Source of the DNA: Typha latifolia
Taxonomy: Eukaryota > Streptophyta > Magnoliopsida > Poales > Typhaceae
Reading direction: 5' to 3'
NCBI GenBank assembly: GCA_019914945.1
Contig: CM034113.1
Span: 3,514,850 to 3,578,849 of the forward strand
DNA length: 64,000 bases
The notes beneath the pieces are model-generated. The model saw only the letters and a program-made list of their open reading frames with translations. It ran no database searches and was not told the origin of the DNA. Below are positions 42,866-55,648 of the stretch, one piece after another (the first letter of the stretch is position 1; each line of letters begins with the position of its first letter). The translations under genes were made by a program, and so were the position numbers.

Positions 42866-43761
42866 TACTTCAGCAAACTTGACTTAAGAGCGGGGTACCA
42901 TCAAATCCGCGTCGACCTAGAAGATGTGCACAAAATGGTATTTCGGACTCACGATGGCCTCTACGAGTTTCAAGTCATGCCATTTGGGCTCATGAATGCA
43001 CCGGCTACCTTCCGAGGGCTGATGAATGACCTTTTTCGCCCACTCTTGCGTCGGTACGTGCTGGTCTACTTTGACGATATTCTAGTGTATAGCACCAATT
43101 GGTGCAAGCACTTACGGCCTATGCGAGAGGTGTTGAATATCTTGTGACAAAACCAGTTAAAAGTTAAGATGAGCAAATGCCTTTGGGGTGAGGCACGAGT
43201 GGAGTACTTGGGTCATATAATCTCAGTGAGAGGAGTGGAAGTCGATCCAAGTAAGATCAAGAATATGGTGGATTGGCTGATTCCCACTAATCAGTGGGAA
43301 TTGAGGGGATTCCTTAGGTTGATGGGATACTATTGGCGATTCATTGCCAACTACGACAAGATTGCTGCCCTGTTGACCTCCTCAAAAAAGGAGGGTTTCA
43401 ATGGATGAGCAAGGCAACGGAGGCTTTCGAAGCAACAGCCATGTCTACCGCACCAGTTTTGGCTCTACTAGATTTCAGCAAGCCCTTCGTAGTGGAATGT
43501 GATGCCTCAGGTGAGGGCATTGGAGTTGTTTTGGTGCAAGAGTGGCCTGCGGCATATATGAGCAAGGCATTGTCGAACCAGTCGCAACAGCTATCCACCT
43601 ATGAGCGCGAAATGCTAGCAATTCTGCACGCCGTCACCAAATGGCGACCCTACTTGATTGGCCAAAGGTTTACTATCTGCATGGACCAACATAGCTTACC
43701 CTACTTCATGGAGCAATGTGTGCACACCCCGGCACAACAACAGTGGGTCATGAAATTCCGA
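42866..43761 (+). pseudogene. Element F: RT and RNase H fragment (gypsy)
   Basis: Plus strand. RT from the [16 protein letters not shown] motif through [12 protein letters not shown] to VYFDDILVY, both catalytic boxes present, with a stop at 43146. The connection continues as KCLWGEARVEYLGHIISVRG. RNase H reads VVECDASGEGIGVVLVQEWP, LSTYEREMLAILHAVTKWRP, then is cut after TPAQQQWVMKF by an LTR fragment. The fingers, protease, gag and integrase are absent, which fits an LTR-internal-LTR unit shortened on both sides. Confidence 0.88.
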
Positions 43762-44166
43762 TGGTGGCCCACTCCTCCCCTTTCTTCCAATCTATCTATT
43801 ATCTTGCCCTAGCCCCTTCCATCATCCATAATCCTTCCACCATCACTCACTCACCAGTGCCACCCCATTACTCTCGGTCTACCACCATCCATCATCACCT
43901 AGGATCTCGTGCCTCCATCCATGGATCCATATACGGACTCCCTGATGTTTGCTTACTTCTCAAATGATATCTCGAGATCTCACCGTCCGATTTCTCTAAA
44001 ATTAGATTTGTTGGAAAGCTCTTTTTCAGGGCTACAAAATATTGAAATTTCATGTTGATCCGATGATTGCATCTTTCGGGATCCATTTCCAAAGTTCCAT
44101 GCTAGATCTTATCCAGATCTGGAAAACGGGATAAATCTAACCTTAGCCCAAGGGGAGATCGTATCA
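43762..44166 (+). repeat. LTR fragment, family A, 3' half
   Basis: Starts inside the LTR (GGCCCACTCCTCCCC-type text) and ends AGATCGTATCA at 44166. With 42063-42865 and element F it forms LTR - RT/RH - LTR in one orientation. Confidence 0.85.
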
Positions 44167-44604
44167 TTCTCAACACTCCTTCATGCCCAATTGTAGAAGT
44201 GTTATGGAAATACTCCTATAATTGCTGTCAGAGCTCAGTATCGGTGGGTACAAGTAAGCGACCCCAAAAATTCAGCAACCCATCTCTCTCTTCAGTCTTT
44301 TCAGGCTGCCTTGACCTTCATTTCTTGTAAATTTGCTGCATATGTAGTGTCAGCAATACCTGCATGTCTCAACTCCTCTAAAAAAGGAAAAACAAGTGCT
44401 GAGTATGCCACCAACTTTGCTGGTTTTGGGTTACGCAATAGGGCATCGCAGCCCTATTTTTTGTCCCCTTCTTGTACACCATTTCATAGTCGTATCCTTT
44501 GAGTTTGGATACCCATCCTTGCTGCACGGGTGTATGTACTTGCTGTTTCAATAAGTAGGGTAAGCTCTTCTGGTCCGTCCAGAGCAAAAAGCGTCGACCA
44601 ATGA
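44167..44604 (-). pseudogene. Element G: RNase H end and RH-IN linker (gypsy)
   Basis: The minus strand reads IIGRRFLLWTDQKSLPYLLK, a VHTPVQQGWVSKLKGYDYEM stretch and VYKKGTKNRAA, then a frame-broken linker and scraps of the integrase zinc-finger region near 44170-44250. It is interrupted at 44605 by the large LTR and continues at 47316. G is a different gypsy lineage from A and C at the protein level (LLWTDQKSLPYLL). Confidence 0.8.
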
Positions 44605-47086
44605 TGTGACACCCACACTCTAAACACGTGCATAGCATGAGCCCACACGGCACGTGCATAGTACCTGACCATTCAGTTTGTTACTGACAATCAAATAAAC
44701 CTGTAGCAACATCATAATTTTATCCACAATATCTAAACTAAGAATAACTCAAGTCTAACTGTCAACAGCATACAGATAGCCTTACTTGGGCCCCACACAG
44801 GCCGCAACACATCATCAAGAGCTTTTCACAACTACATATACACAATAGAGGTATATACATAATTATACAAGTACATAGTCACCTGCTAAAATATAAGACA
44901 AGGATACAGATACACTTTGGAGGATGTCAACTATTACATGAGATAAGATAACTCAACTGGCATACAACACTAACCACACTCTACTCACTCACTAGCAAGA
45001 GCTCTAAGGGAGTATCCTGCTCCTCTCGTTCACCTGGGCTTTTAGAAAGGAGAAAACAAGAGAGTCATGAGCTAAAGGCTCAGTGAATAGACCTTACCCC
45101 GAATAAGTGATGCTAAACAGAGAGTAAATCAAGTACTGGATAATATGAATCAGAAAGAGTATCATGTCATGAATGAGTAAATGAATGTGTCCTCAATACT
45201 ACATAAATGAAATATAGATAATATGTCATGTCATAAATGATAAAAATACATAATCCTCGACAATGAATAAACAGATCACCACGTCATATGATCATCATAA
45301 CTCTCTCTCAAATATGACACATGATGCATGCCGACCATGACAATGCTATGATATCAGATACAATTATATATGATGTATATTGACCACTCAATAATCAGGT
45401 ATGTCAGATATGAAATCATATGCATTTCTTAACATCACGATCATCACCGACATCTCGGTATAATATCATCATACTAGACCACTGTGCAACACTCGGTATC
45501 CAGTCTCAACATCATGCCCGAAGGCTCAGAGCATACTCTGCCATCCGCAAGGAGTATCTCAAATATAATCATACCCTGCCATCCGCTAAGGGTATCAACA
45601 TCCATCCAGACCGGGCACCCTTCTAGCTGATAGAAATCTCGTGAGGATAACTCGCCACATATGCCCTGGCAAACGGCATGTGTCCGAATGTCTGCTGCGC
45701 ACACAGACTAATGACCTCGGACGTAGGGCCAACAGGATCGCGACCATGTCGAGCGATCAATCATCCACCAAGCGCGTCCTAACCCTCGCACCCACTCGGG
45801 TATCCTCACGCTTTCTATCAACTATCCTATCAATCATATTTCATGTTTTTCTTCTAAATGACAGATCATATGCATATATCTAGTACGATAACGAGTCAAT
45901 GCATAACAGAAATTTAGGTGGAATAGGAATCAAGAGAAAATGATGCAATGTAGTCTCCAACTGTATCGTCAACACATGCATACTCATGTTACGGATCAAC
46001 TCGGTAAACAATCATAACAATAGAATCATCTCTAATCATCTTTATATATGTCACCAATGTACTCATATTCCAAATCAGCATAATCGAATGCATGATAAAA
46101 TATGCTCGACTATAATCATCTCTAGATAAAATCATATAATCATGCTGGAGACCAAAACATGCATATACATAAATGTATAATATAACCTAATTTGAGAAAG
46201 GCATCTACGGGATAAGACTACTCACACAACTGAAATACCAAACCACCACTCGTTCGCGCTGCTACGATTACGATCAGGCCTCAATAGCTAGGTCCACACG
46301 GTCTTGAATAGGGGGGTCAGGATCTGAAATTATTTATAACAAATATGTCAGTCTTTCTATTAATTAAAATTAACCAGAGAAAAGAGTAGTTTCTTATTGT
46401 AATTATGTACTCTTCATTTCTATATTTGTTTTTGTTATTTATTAATCATAATTATATTATTTATTTGTGTATTTAGAATATATTTTATCTGTCTATTATT
46501 CTCTTTGATAATTAAGAAAATAAGAATTAAGTTACTGCAATTAATTACGTAAGAATATACGTACATAACCCTAAAAATTTCTTAGGATTAAAATAGTAAT
46601 TTATATTGCAAGCATTTTGCTAAACATGGTATAATTAGAACTATATACTAACTATGATATAATTATATTTAATTTGTATAACTTAATTACATTAAATTAA
46701 CTAAGCTAAACTAATTGTGCATATCTATATCTATATATATATATATAGAAAGAGAAAAAAAAACAAAATATAGAATTGTATATAGTGCTGGGCCGAGCCC
46801 AGCGCCTGGCGCTGCAAGGGCGCTGGGCCGAGCCCAGCACCCCTTGCAGAATGCAGCCAGGGAGAGAAGGGAAAAAAAAGAGGAGGAGAGGAAGAAGAAA
46901 GAGAAGAAGAAGAAGAAGGAGGAGAAGAAGAAGAAGAAGAAGAAGAAGAAGAAGAAGAAGAAGAAGAAGAAGAAGAAGAAGGTTAGGCCATGGGGGAGGG
47001 GTGCGGCCGCTAGTGGCCACTCAGCGGCCGGCCTCTCGCCAACGGCTCAACCCTCTGGCAGTCTGAGAGAAAGCCGACAAAGAGAG

Positions 47087-47136
<50 letters not shown>

Positions 47137-47315
47137 GGAGGAGGAGGAAAGCTTACCGGCGTTCGTGGAGGTGGCGGTGGTAGCGGGTAGAATGAGAGAG
47201 AAGGGGTGTTTGAGAGAGAAAGAGAGAGAAAGAGAAGGGGATGAAAATGAATCCGAGAGAGAGAGAGAGAGAGAGAGAGAAGCGGTGGGCTTTCCTCCTA
47301 CAAATACCTCAAGCT
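44605..47315 (-). mobile_element. Second copy of the large Tekay/Del-like LTR, one end truncated
   Basis: Starts TGTGACACCC at 44605 and parallels 8798-12334 over 2.7 kb, without the nested solo LTR. The other end (GGGTTATTACA expected) is missing, and about 25 codons of the RNase H it sits in are lost with it, so no TSD can be confirmed. It contains the long GAA and GA tracts listed separately. Confidence 0.78.
46724..47285 (+). repeat. Microsatellites: (TA)n, (GAA)n, (GA)n
   Basis: ATATCTATAT/(TA)n at about 46724-46750, a long (GAA)n tract at about 46900-46982 and (GA)n at about 47086-47133 and 47256-47281. Lysine- or arginine-rich frames over this DNA are artefacts of the repeats. Between them lies GCTGGGCCGAGCCCAGC-type palindromic DNA at about 46787-46840. 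Confidence 0.95.
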
Positions 47316-48424
47316 ATCAGATAAGGCCTTACTAAGATAAGCAATAGGCCATCCCTCCTACATTAACACTGCTCCTATGCCAACCCCCTAAAGCATCACA
47401 CTCCACCACAAATTGTTTAGTGAAGTCAGGTAATGAGAGTACGGAAGCTATGATCATGGCGGTCTTGAGAGCTTCAAAGGCTGTCGTGGCCTTCTCACTC
47501 CAGATGAAGCCATCCTTCCTCAACAACACGGTTAATGCGGCTACAATCTTCCCGTAACCCGCTACAAACCACTTATAGTATCCTATCAAACTCAAAAATC
47601 CTCGCAACTCCTTAGGGTTCTTTAGCATCTACCACTCTAGCATGCAAGCTATCTTCCCTGGGTCGGCTGCAATGCCTTGAGCTGCAATGATATGCCCAAG
47701 GTACTCCACCCGTTGCAGGAGAGGTCTGAACACATCATTCATCAAGCCTTAGAACATCGCTAGAGCATTCGTCAGGTGGAAGAGCATCACTCGGAACTCA
47801 TAGTGGCCATCATGAGTCTGAAAGGCCGTCTTGTGCACGTCAGCTGGATCAATTCAAATCTAATGGAAGCCTACACATAAGTCGAGCTTGCTAAAATATG
47901 TAGCCCTTGCTGACTTGTCAAGTATCTCCTCAATTACCAGAATAGGATACTGGTCCTTGACGGTAATGGAGTTCAGTGCCCTATAATCAACACAGAATCT
48001 CCAACTACCATCCTTCTTCTGCACCAACAAAATAGGGGAAGAATATGCATCGTGTCTAGGCTAAATAATCCCTTGTGTGAGCATTTTCTTTACCATTGAT
48101 GTAATCTCTTCCTTTTGTACGTGAGGGTAGATGTAAGGTCTCACATTTGCTAGCCCTGCTCCTGGGACGATCTCAATGCGGTGATCTACATCTCGTACCG
48201 ACGGCAATCCCTTCGTCTCTTTAAAAAGAGCTGCAAACTCCTGTAACAAACTCTGCAAATCAGTTGGAGCGCTCGATATCTACATTTTGGATGGTTCAGT
48301 AGGGGCCAACTGCATCATAAAAGCGTCATCATTACGACTAGGCAACCCCAAGAGAGGTTGCAAGGTGGCACCCTGCTATGGACGCGCTCCATCCAATTGG
48401 ACCCATCTACCATTGTACTTGAAG
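47316..48424 (-). pseudogene. Element G reverse transcriptase/RNase H, decayed
   Basis: Minus strand. 48061-48258 has the RT entry (DVDHRIEIVPGAGLANVRPY). Frame-broken RT follows at 47640-48060 ([21 protein letters not shown], then [16 protein letters not shown] and a degraded catalytic region). 47332-47628 has [20 protein letters not shown], the start of RNase H (VVECDA) and a broken MAYCLS. The spacer up to 48424 includes LQPLLGLPSRND and is cut by the solo LTR-B. Confidence 0.82.
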
Positions 48425-48429
48425 GTGAG

Positions 48430-49257
48430 TGTTACGGACCATTTGTCTACTACTCGATCAAGATCGAATGCAGGAAAGCAGCCCGTGCAGTTAGAGGAGA
48501 ATAATCACCAAATATTCTACAATAGACAAAAAATTAGGAGACTAGAGGTGGTCGATCGGTAACTTCCTGATCTACGTTTCTGGTATTTATGCCCTTTCCA
48601 GATTCTAACTGAAACTGAGATGAAAATACGCAAAAGTAGGGTGATAGTGATGATGGGGTGAGGGATGATAATAGTGATGGGATGGATGGATCATGGTGTT
48701 AAAGGGATAAGGAGGGGGAGAAGTGGTCGAGATCCTAAGGAGGGAGAACTAGACAAACGAGGGGGATTAGAGGATCACTAACGTCAAGAAGGCGCACGTC
48801 TAGGGCTTGAACGAAGAGGAAGGAAAATTAGGGTAGAGAGGAAGGGAAGGGATAGAAATTAATATTCATTCATCAATAATCATTTTGGTTGCCATCCAAA
48901 CCTTAAGAGACTAACCCAACAAGACAAAAATGACAAATAATAACCCTAGAAACAATGAATTCTTGTCGATCGCGTTCGAACGCGGAATTCGCATTCTTTG
49001 CTGATGCAAACATATGTAGGCGTTCGCATGCGAGTGTTCAAACGGGGTCAAGTGCGTTCGAATGCACAAATTGCGTTCTCTGTTGATGTGAACACCTGTA
49101 GGCATTCGCAAGGGGCATTCGAACACACCCTTCCGCGTTCGAACGCGACATACAAAATCCTTATTTTCTAAAGGAAACAACTAAAACAACAATCAAAGTA
49201 GACTCCCATAGGGTGTATCCATGCTTGAGATGACTTAATGGGGTCCAAATCACATCA
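48430..49257 (-). mobile_element. Solo LTR, gypsy family B
   Basis: 828 bp, TGATGTGATTTGG at 49257 to GGTCCGTAACA at 48430, with perfect TSD GTGAG (48425-48429 and 49258-49262). It splits the spacer after the protease of G. It has TTCGAACGC-like units at 48965-49150 and the GGTTAGTCTCTTAAGGTTTGGATGGCAACC block at about 48888-48917. It is the complete reference for the fragment at 18108-18860. Confidence 0.92.
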
Positions 49258-49262
49258 GTGAG

Positions 49263-50284
49263 GTACATCTCGCTGAAATCAAATGTCACGGGGCCGAGGC
49301 TCTGCAGCCATTGAGTCCCCAATACGAATCCCCGTCGTGAAGTGCAATCGGATACAAGTCCATGACAAAAGTATGGTCCTGAACTCGAACCTAAATTGCA
49401 GTCGGCTCTAAGCATCATACCATCATCAATGATAATGTCGAACCCCATAGTCAGCTCGGAAGTGAGTCCAATCTTCCTAATTAGCCGCTCGTCAAGGAAG
49501 TTATGCATGCTCATTGTGTTAATGGGGATATGCATTGTATGCTTCCTTATCAATCCATCCACACGAAGGGTTGTTGGAGCTGTTACAGATTCGGAGTAGG
49601 TGTGGAGAGAAATACCCGCTCTAATCTCCCCCACCATAGTCTCCTCCACCTCGATCTGCTGCTGCTCATCCATCATGCCCTTCGTAACACCCTCATCATC
49701 AATGGGATCGTCCTCCTCGGCCTCACCATAAATAAACATCACTGAACCAGTTTGTCACACTCAATGATGACCCGGCGTGAATTTCTCGTTGCATCTAAAA
49801 CACAATCCTTTGGCCCTTTGTTCCTCCACCTAGGCAGGTGTGAGAGTCCGTATAGGGCCCTAGGAGTTGTCTTCACATCTGTAGGAGTGCGAAGAGAAGG
49901 TCATGGTCTTTGCACCCTAGGAGAGTCCTTGAAGGGTAAACCAAACCGTTGGGACTGCTCGGTTTCACCTTTTGCTTGTTAACCAATGGGTGCTTCACAT
50001 GCCCTCTAAGTGCTCAATGTTTGTCTTCCATAAGTAAGGCGTCCTCCGCAGCTTGTCCCAGGTTCAGCGAAGGCAAGGCATGAACATCAGCTTGAATTTC
50101 TTCCCTCAATCCAACAATAAAGGTGGCTTTGACTTGCCAGTCCAGTCCAAGATGGTACACAACGACTAGACACTCATTCGACTTCTTCTCGGTAATCCCT
50201 CACCGTTGTCTTCTGTACCATCTTTGTCAACAAAGGATCAAAATCCTCGTATCCCGACGATCCAAACCATTTGTTCCGTTGCTA
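49263..50284 (-). pseudogene. Element G protease and gag
   Basis: The minus-strand open segment 49161-49742 has an acidic linker, SLHTYSES, a protease active region altered to INTMSMHNFL, and LGTQWLQSLGPVTFDF. Upstream, 49743-50284 is gag in broken frames: a knuckle remnant, LTPAQVEEQRAKGLCFRC-like text, and Retrotrans_gag text near 50040-50280. The catalytic DTG is lost (NTM). The upper end stops at an LTR-X remnant. Confidence 0.8.
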
Positions 50285-50965
50285 GTTAGGAATCCAACAC
50301 AACTCGAATCATGCCGATCGGATGAATAAATCAAAAGTTATGTAAGAAATAGTGATCGAAGGTTAGGAGATAGCAGGATGGACGTGGAATACGTGGTTAA
50401 AGTTATTGAAGATGATTTTGGTATGGTGGATGGATTAGTGCATGGAACTAGATGAGGAGTGAGAAGGGAGCTTCCAGGTATGGCTGATTGCTAGAGAGAG
50501 GAGGGAGAAGCGATAGAGAATTAACCTCGGCCAGAGACAAGAACTTGGGTTGGATACCAAAGGGGAGAAAGAAGGGAGAAGATGGATCAAGCCTAGATTA
50601 AAACCAATTCTAATGTTCAATAATCAATAGAGGTTCTCTTCCACATATATATAGAGGCTAGCCAAATATCCAAAAAACCCTAAACAAATCCTATTACAAC
50701 TCAACTTAACCCTAAACAAGTCCTATCACAACTCAACTTTATCATCATGCGTTAGAGCGTACCCTGATCACGTTTGAACGGCCAAAACGCGTTCTCTATA
50801 TGTGCGAACGCGAGATGAGGCATTAGAATGTCTAAAATGCATCCTCAATATGTGCAAACACAAATCAGCATTTGAATGACAATGTTTGAAAGCCATCCAT
50901 TTGCATTCGAACGCAGCTGCCAGAAGCTATTTTATTCTTCTAGAACATAAATAAAAATTGTTACA
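50285..50965 (-). repeat. LTR remnant, family X
   Basis: Minus strand. A GGCTAGCCTCTATATATATGTGGAAGAG block lies at about 50639-50666 and a decayed TTCGAACGC/GCGAACGCG array at 50750-50925. It has the same general layout as families A-C, but I could not fix either end or a TSD. Confidence 0.65.
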
Positions 50966-53900
50966 AATTGAAGTGGTTTTACTATGCACCTAAATCAGGA
51001 ACTGCAATAATTTTATAGCAAAACCACAAGCTAGAAGAAGCAACTTGGGAGCGTGAAGATGAAATGCAAGAGAATCATTCAAAGCTATTTTCTTAGTCTG
51101 CATAGTAATTAGTATAGTAGTACCTTATTCTCTTCTTATGTTAATTTTAATTTCGAGAACAAAATTTCTGTTTATTGGGAATAGTTATAAGAACAAAGAA
51201 AAAGGGTCGCATGTACAGTGCACGTGCGCTGCCCCTCCCCGCCCTCCCCCTCCAACACTTCTCCTTCACAAGAGCACGCGATGGAGGAGTGGCCGAGAGA
51301 TTTCAGCCACTCCAAATCCGAATGTGATCTCAAATATAGGTTTAAAAACATATCCTATAAATTAAAACCCTAACCCTAGTACACGTCATTCTATCTCTCT
51401 CTCTCTCGCTCTCTCTCTTTCCTGTCGGAGCACCATTAGAGCAATCAAAGACCACCACATGACTCCTCGGTAAACCCTCTTCCACCCCTCAAATTTAACT
51501 TAAGTTTAATAGGTTAAATACAAATACCCAATTTAGAGGATCGCGGCTTCATCGGCAAATTAGGTCGACCAGTGGCCTTGGGTCGCTGCTGCTCATGCAT
51601 AGAAGATCCACGTTGATCACCTCGTGCCATGGTTGCCTTTAGGGAGAGCTCTTGTGGCTCTAATCGCCATCAACCAAGGAATTAGGTCGTTGGTCGTCGC
51701 TGGTGGCTTCTCTTCCACCTCGTGGAGTCAGCGTGATCGCGAGGAGGGCTTTGGTGAGGTTGGCAAACTGCCGACGATAGTGATCGCCGGCGATTTTCCC
51801 TCTCTCCCTTGCTTTTCCTCCCTCTCTCTTCTTTCTCCCCCATCGATCTCATTGGGGAGCCAGTCCTTTTCTTCTCTTAGATTCAGGTCTGGGTTGCGGA
51901 CCCGACCTGACCCTCTAATAGTAAGTTGTGGGCCTACAGCCCAGGCCCAACCCAATTAGTAAGAGAAGAGAAGGTGAGCTGCGGGCCAACTACAACCCAG
52001 CTCAATCCAATGGGTTTTATTCAACCCATTTTAGCCATCTAATTAAGTTTTAAAAATTCAAAAATTTTATTAGGGATAAATTAAAATTTATATTACTTTT
52101 TTATTATTTAAAGGTGTTGATCTATAGCAAGTGGACTAGAGATTAGAGATTTTAATTGTCTTATCAGGTGAGTGAGTTCACTCACACATTTATTCATATT
52201 ATATTTCGTATCTTTTATCTGACCATGTATTCTCTATGTGCAAATTTATTTAATACAATTCTTTTGTGCAAATTTAAATTTTTTTATAATTCAATGCATC
52301 ACTATACTTCGTGCAAATTGTAAATTTTAGTCAGGAAAATATGATCGGTATTTGGTATGACTTAGAGAATAGTCCCAGTATAGATCACTTGTGACTTTCT
52401 GTGGTGACTCAAGTCTAACTGAAAGTCCAGGGGAAAATCTTATTTCAGATCACTATGGTGACTTTCTTAGGTAACTCTGGCGGGATTAGAGATTAGTTCT
52501 AGGATAGATTGAAAGACTTCCTAAGGTGACTCCAATCTCTCTCAAAGGTTAGTGGAAGAGACAAGGTTCGTTTATCACATGGTGAAACCTCTTGATAACG
52601 CTAACTGGATCAACTATGAGGAAAAGACTCCAGCATCATCTCGAGGTGACTTCTAGTTAATGTGGATCTATAGGGTATAGACCCAATTGAGACAAATGAC
52701 ATTATTATTATTGAGAAAAAATTTAGCATGTTACAAGTTATTATTATTATTGTCATTATTATTGTTATTTTAAGAACATGCTTAGTAAAATTGTCATTTT
52801 ATAGGGATGAATTTGAATTTTATTTAATGCTATAAATTTTAGATTCATTTGGCTTTCTAGTAGATTCTACTCAGTGAGCTATAGTTGTTGGCTCATGGAT
52901 TTCTTCTTTTAATATTTCAAGTAATGGTTAGCATGACAACTGAGTGAGATGCACTAGGACTCTACTTCCACTTAAAACATACCCATTTACCTTTCCGTTT
53001 GTTTGGTCTTATATTTTAGACTATTTATTAATTTAATTCGTTTAGAAATACATTAGTGATGACATTGATTATTTTCATTTTGATTGGCATTTATTATATA
53101 AATCAAAAAAAATTCTTTTATTTATTCTTGTCAAGTGTATTGAGGTACATAGCCGGTCATAATTTTGATTTCGAGTCATGACAAATAATGTAGAAGAGAA
53201 TTAGTTAGTTTAAACATCATTAGACTGCAGCACTCAGGAGATTTTTATCCTTTCCTAATTTGATAATTTGATGTCTAAACAGCCTACATATCTTTCAGGA
53301 AATTTAATTAAGCTGGTAAAAAGTAGAAGCAGATATTCATCATCATTTTTCATGGAGAAGAGAATTCATCATCATTTTTCATCTTCTAGATTAATGTGCA
53401 ATAAGCCATCCACTTCTCGGAATAATTTGTATACGAGAGAGAAGTAAGAAAAGTAGACAATGGAGAAATGAGGTTAGACATGACCATTAGGCTCGACCCA
53501 TCAAAATCTGGCCTAAACTCGCCCAATTTTAATCAGGCTAAGCCCGGCCCAAGCTTGAGATGGTAATGAGCGGCATGGGCTAAGCCTTTGCTTGCTCGGC
53601 CCGACTCAAAAGCCCAATCCATTACTCTCATCTATGGCTCAACCTATAATGCATACATGTTCATGTAATTTTTTTAGTCCCGCATTAGATATATAGTAAC
53701 CTATATGTCAATATATAAGTATGTTCCCATGAAAGATAACTAAAATGTCTTCATATAAACCCATTAAACTTAGCCCAATAAGATATAATATTTTTATATT
53801 TAACCTATTATGTTAGACCCATTATACCCAACCCAAGCCCAATATCTAATAGGCTAGTGGGCAATAAGGAGTTAGAATATTCTAGCCTAGCCTGAGTGAT

Positions 53901-55105
53901 TGGTGGGTCAAGCCGTAAACAAATATTTAAGCCCGGTTGGCCCTAACAGCCCAGCCCGAACTCGACTTGGCTCGCCCAATGATCACATCTAAATGAGAGC
54001 ATCTATAATCAATGTTCCTATTCATTTAGATATTGTAATTGGAGCTTTAGACACTATGTATTACTTACAAAATTTCAGTAATAATTCATGAGATAAAATA
54101 TTTCTAATCTTTAATAACCAATATAAGCATATGCAAATCCACACAAAAGAAGGGGGTGATTGAGTAGGAAATACTTCGGCAAGGGGAAGGAGCGAGAGCC
54201 CACAACACACTCATGTCGGCAGTGGAGGAATTAGCTACGCAACGGCGGTTCCACTTGGGGAGGCGAGTGTTGGATCGGGATACTCGGGAGGGGAGGAGCC
54301 CACAAGGGGTGTTAGAGGTAGAGGAGATGAGGTCAACAGCAACATAGGGAGATAAGGCTGGCAGCCCGAGCAGCGTAGGGATTGGGGAGATGAGGGTGGT
54401 GGCAATTGTTAGATTAGAGCTCAAAGTCGGGACTCAGGAAAGGAGCCGGCAAGGGGTGTTAGAGCCTTAGAGTAGGCCGTAGGAGAGATGCCGAGATGAG
54501 GCCGACGACGGCATGGGGACTAGGGAGATGAGGCCGACGACGAGGGTTGGATCGAGGCTCGAAGTTGGGAGGAGCCGATAGAGGGTGTTAGAGCTTCAGA
54601 GTAGGTAGATGTTAAGATGACGTCGACGGCGGTGTGGGGGAGAGAATGAAAGGGAGGTGTGTGAGAGAGTGAGAGTTATTTAGTTTAGTATATATAGTAA
54701 GAGTTGGCGAGTTGACCCGTATACTTAAACAGAATAAATGGGTCAGCTATATAAACCCAAACACAATCCAATTATTAATCGAGTTTAATAAGTTAATCCA
54801 TTTATAACTCAAACCCGATTAAGAGACGAATTATTATATCCAAGTCAAGATTTGCCACCTCTATGTAGAGCCATATGGTTAGAAGTTGCAGCTGATAACA
54901 CTAAAATGGTAAGAAGTACGGACTTTTATATCTCAACTCCAATTGTGAGGGAAAAGAAAAGTAAAGTCATTGTTCACGTTAGCAAATTCACAATGTAACT
55001 ACTGAATGGTATTATATGTTTGTGCTGATACTTCAAGGGCACCTGTCATTATAAACACAAACACTATATTACATCGCTTAAAATATCTATTGCCATAATA
55101 TACAC
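50966..55105. other. Intergenic DNA, no gene supported
   Basis: AT-rich. Contains a (CT)n tract at about 51391-51420, possible TE scraps with repeated GGCCCAACCC-like phrases (51935-52030, 53475-53650, 53810-53990, 54710-54860), and an imperfect tandem repeat at 54265-54640. Small open frames here lack any conserved motif. I see no RNA gene. Confidence 0.6.
54265..54640 (+). repeat. Imperfect tandem repeat, about 140-bp unit, three copies
   Basis: Units begin near 54269, 54409 and 54546 with TTGGAT/TTAGAT and each contains GGAGC-C-AGGGTGTTAGAG, followed by GATGAGG-type purine-rich text. GC-rich compared with its surroundings. Open frames across it show no recognisable domain. Confidence 0.7.
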
Positions 55106-55123
55106 GTCGATAACCAGTTTGCT

Positions 55124-55648
55124 TCATATTCTTCCAGTGAGCTTAGAATCTGTTCTCTGTGAATTCTTTGACGGTGATCTCGACTCTCTGAACGGACTGT
55201 GGCTGAAGAAGTTCATCTTTCCAATCTTCCTTGATAAGGAATTCATCAGCCTTTTCGAACTTGAAGTTGACTTCTGTAAGTTTTGCTTCATGCTGGCATG
55301 CCCTTTCTCAAGATCGTTGAGTCTCACTCGCATACGCGCTATCTCAAGTTTTAGCTCTCGATTCTCTCTCCTCAAAGAGGCATAGTTATCTCGTGGGGAC
55401 ATTGGTGCACTAAGTGCTCCATTGCTGATGCGTCGTGACTGGTATGGTACTTTCTGATTGTCTTCTGAATAGGAGGAGCATAGGGAATTTCTGAGCTTTA
55501 GTTGTTCTATATAGAGAACTTGGACAATTGCCTGAAGAGGAAGCCGCTCATTTTGTGCAGCATGAGCGTTAGCTTCTTCTGAGAGCTTTTGGAAATCAAT
55601 GAGCTTACAAAGTCTCTTCCTCTCCAAATCAGACAATCCCTGGTGTGC
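55124..55648 (-). CDS. NPH3-like gene, last exon
   Basis: The acceptor CCCAG precedes GCACACCAGG at 55648, so the reading is ...YLK|AHQGLSDLERKRLCKLID, in phase 0. Contains the end of the NPH3 domain (LPLQAIVQVLYIEQLKLRN), a Ser-rich linker and the coiled coil. Stop at 55124-55126. Confidence 0.92.
   Translation of the reverse strand, partial: AHQGLSDLERKRLCKLIDFQKLSEEANAHAAQNERLPLQAIVQVLYIEQLKLRNSLCSSYSEDNQKVPYQSRRISNGALSAPMSPRDNYASLRRENRELKLEIARMRVRLNDLEKGHASMKQNLQKSTSSSKRLMNSLSRKIGKMNFFSHSPFRESRSPSKNSQRTDSKLTGRI

Noticed and set aside
44605..47315. TSD AATGA for the second large LTR
   Set aside because: The right end is deleted together with host RNase H codons, so no matching copy can be shown.
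46715..47335. 206-aa Lys/Glu-rich open frame and overlapping Arg-rich and Leu-rich frames
   Set aside because: They lie over (GAA)n and (GA)n microsatellites within a large LTR; any frame of such DNA is open and low-complexity.
54104..54424. 106-aa minus-strand frame
   Set aside because: Overlaps the GC-rich imperfect tandem repeat and has no recognisable domain.
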